A DNA stretch of 64,000 nucleotides from Strigamia acuminata (Eukaryota; Arthropoda; Chilopoda; Geophilomorpha; Linotaeniidae): contig OX442320.1 of NCBI GenBank assembly GCA_949358305.1, positions 4,604,259-4,668,258 of the forward strand, written 5' to 3'. The translations under genes and the position numbers were made by a program. Under the pieces are notes generated by a model. It made no database searches, was not told where the DNA came from, and saw only the letters and a list, made by a program, of their open reading frames with translations. Positions 62,445 through 64,000 of this stretch are shown here, in pieces (position 1 is the first letter of the stretch; the number at the start of each line of letters is the position of its first letter).

Positions 62445-63158
62445 ATGTGCATCGTCAACTCAACTTTGCGCTTGCTGGAAAAAGAACAGAAATTGCATTT
62501 GAATGGTTTTTCCACCGAATGAACGACCGAATGCTGCTTCAAGCTGCCGCTTCGATTACAAGTGTAAGAACACTGGTCGCATTTGAACGGCTTGTCGTTA
62601 TCGCTGTGATGAGTCACCAAGTGTCTGTTCAACGTCCCATTGGAGGAATAGAATTTAGCACAAAAATTGCATTTGAACGGTTTTTTCCCATCGTGTGTTG
62701 CCACATGCTGTTTCAAATTTCTGGGTCGTTTGCAGGAGAAATCACACAGGTGGCATTTGAATGGTTTTTCCTCGCTGTGGGTCCTCGGATGATCCTTTAA
62801 GTACGCCTGGAAGTTGGTGGAATAAGAACACAAGTGGCACTTTACTAGTGTTTCTCCAGTATGAGTTTTCGAATGACGGATTAGTTCATACTTTCGTTTG
62901 AAGGAAGACGGACACGATTCACATTGGAACGGTCTTTCGCCGGTGTCGCTCATCATGTGGTAAGCCAAATTCTTCACAGCTCTGGTTTTGTATTCGCATA
63001 AGTTGCATTTGTGTTCGGGGTTGTTGGTGTTTTTGATTCGTGGGGTTTCGCCGGGGTGTTTTTTTGACACGTGGCGTTTTAATGCCTGTTTACCCTCGTA
63101 TGCTTTGGTGCAAAGATGGCATTCGAACGGCTTTTCTCCAGTGCGATTCATTTTGCAC
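62445..63158 (-). CDS. C2H2 zinc-finger protein, 5' part of the split exon
   Basis: This is the upstream part of the zinc-finger protein continued at 34431. It contains seven complete fingers and the front half of an eighth. The second finger has HMMSD where HxxxH is expected and may not bind zinc. The eighth (CNFCSFSSKRKVELTMH) is broken by the insertion; its missing histidine lies in MRGH at 34429. A splice-acceptor-like TATTTTTTAG ends at 63159, so this is probably the start of an internal or second exon with MNRTGEKPF at 63151; a first exon would lie beyond the window. With the downstream part the protein has 19 fingers. DNA binding is inferred from the family. Confidence 0.85.
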
Positions 63159-63188
63159 CTAAAAAATATACAAAATATCAGTGTTGAT

Positions 63189-63523
63189 GAACGAAAAATT
63201 CTAACTTCGTTCACTTTTAGGAGTGAACTTGAACGAAGTCCCCATGTTTGATGATAAAAACCTTGCAAAAATGTTAGTTTAAATATATACTAGTAGATGA
63301 TGTTTTCATCATCAATACATTCATTTATAATCACTTTTTACAACAAAAACAAATATGGCTTATCCTTCTGCGTAGATTAAGAAATTGTGAGACAAACTAC
63401 GATAGTTGTGTCCATTGAAAAAAATATAGTTGACCCTGGAATGACCTTCAAAATATCAACCAATTGAAAAATAGATAATGTTATTCTCTTTGCCCCTCAA
63501 AATCAAACAACTTTTCTCGGTAT
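63189..63523. repeat. Repeat shared with 28240-29175, lacking ~590 bp
   Basis: It matches the DNA after the gap (GTTCACTTTTAGGAGTGAAC, then GATGATG...TTGCAAAAATGTTAG) and then jumps to the sequence at 29003 (AAATATGGCTTATCC). The stretch 28410-29002 is absent. It lies in the presumed intron upstream of the zinc-finger exon. Confidence 0.7.
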
Positions 63524-63890
63524 ATACAATAATATTAATTATTTATAATATTAATTATTGAAAATTTCTGGCTTTGTGCATTAGTATTTTCTTATCACTG
63601 TTGTCAAATTCCTTTTATTTTTTTTTATTTTTTGATGAAAACAAACTGAAAAATGTTTAGTTTTACGATATCTAATGCTCTAAATTCTACGTTTTCAGAA
63701 CTGTTAATTGAATAAATTGGATCTAGTTTGTAAGATTCTAGCAATCATGTTGCTGATATTGTATAAAGTCACTCGATATTCGTTGATTCTGTATATTCAC
63801 TCTAGATGTTAGTAAATCTCTGATGATACAAAATGGTTGTCGAATTTATCAATTTTTCTCTATTTTTAATTCAACCATTTTTCTATACCG
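63524..63890. other. AT-rich intron or intergenic DNA
   Basis: No ORF, repeat or RNA gene is seen. Confidence 0.5.
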
Positions 63891-64000
63891 TACTGCTGCA
63901 TTTAAACGCCCGGGTTCATTCAAACGCCGGGCCCGAATAAACGCAAGAGGGGGTCGGCCCAAAAAAAATAATAAACGCCCGGGCGTTTAAATGAGGCAGT
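63891..64000. repeat. Small palindromic element with CATTTAAACGCCCGGG ends
   Basis: The left end reads ACTGCTGCATTTAAACGCC (63892) and the right end, reversed from 64000, ACTGCCTCATTTAAACGCC. The interior has GCCGGGCCCG and more AAACGC motifs. The whole is about 110 bp, like a tiny inverted-repeat transposon; its flanking duplication lies at or beyond the window edge. Confidence 0.55.

Noticed and set aside
62201-62800. Plus-strand 199-aa ORF across the LTR and zinc-finger region
   Set aside because: It runs across an LTR boundary and is antisense to the zinc fingers, so it is a composite artefact.
1-64000. tRNA, rRNA or other structural RNA genes
   Set aside because: No cloverleaf, A/B box pair or rRNA-like stretch was recognised; tRNA resemblance is limited to primer-binding sites of the LTR elements.

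Overview
The window is eukaryotic and looks like arthropod DNA, probably insect; the species cannot be named. It carries Ty1/copia and Ty3/gypsy elements, TA-flanked mariner-type foldback elements, short candidate GT-AG introns, TATCGATA (DRE-like) clusters and an array-type C2H2 zinc-finger gene. It has no operons or bacterial features. It is almost wholly repetitive: the only convincing host gene is the zinc-finger gene, and it is split in two by a transposon.

Layout. 1-4984: a Ty1/copia element (Copia-A, + strand) with one intact gag-pol ORF, cut off at its 3' LTR by satellite. 4985-15441: a satellite domain of a 280-bp monomer with a built-in 31-bp inverted repeat, three long arrays of a perfect 9-bp repeat, and two copies of a 567-bp solo LTR trapped in a 1132-bp higher-order unit. 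15442-17330: a conserved block with a possible 52-nt intron, then 56-bp palindromic tandem repeats and a ~260-bp-arm palindrome. 17331-28021: two nearly identical tandem copies of a 5390-bp unit built from the same parts in inverted order; the second copy runs into a 200-N assembly gap (28022-28221). 28222-33487: decayed DNA transposons, a three-copy dispersed repeat with DRE-like sites, one small orphan ORF and a 767-bp foldback MITE.

33488-63158 is a nested structure on the - strand. A polydactyl C2H2 zinc-finger exon (63158 down to 33488) is interrupted inside its eighth finger by a gypsy-type element (Gypsy-D, 34432-62444, 1015-bp LTRs, ATGT target duplication). Gypsy-D is itself interrupted twice: Copia-B (35396-42582, duplication GAAAC) sits in its 3' LTR, and Copia-C (45525-52837, duplication GTCGA) sits between pol and a third ORF. 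Without these guests Gypsy-D would be about 13.5 kb.

How the parts work together. Each LTR element supplies its own capsid, protease, integrase and reverse transcriptase. Copia-A, B and C use a single gag-pol ORF. Gypsy-D separates gag and pol by a -1 frame change preceded by two A AAA AAC slippery heptamers, has a primer-binding site resembling the tRNA-Pro type, and carries an unusual 921-aa ORF3 whose ATG abuts a splice-acceptor-like site. LTR pairs of Copia-B, Copia-C and Gypsy-D show no differences in the stretches compared by eye, so all three insertions look very recent. The most unusual material is Gypsy-D ORF3, the nested palindromic arrays at 15.8-18.8 kb, and the satellite whose hairpin is the site of nearly every interruption.
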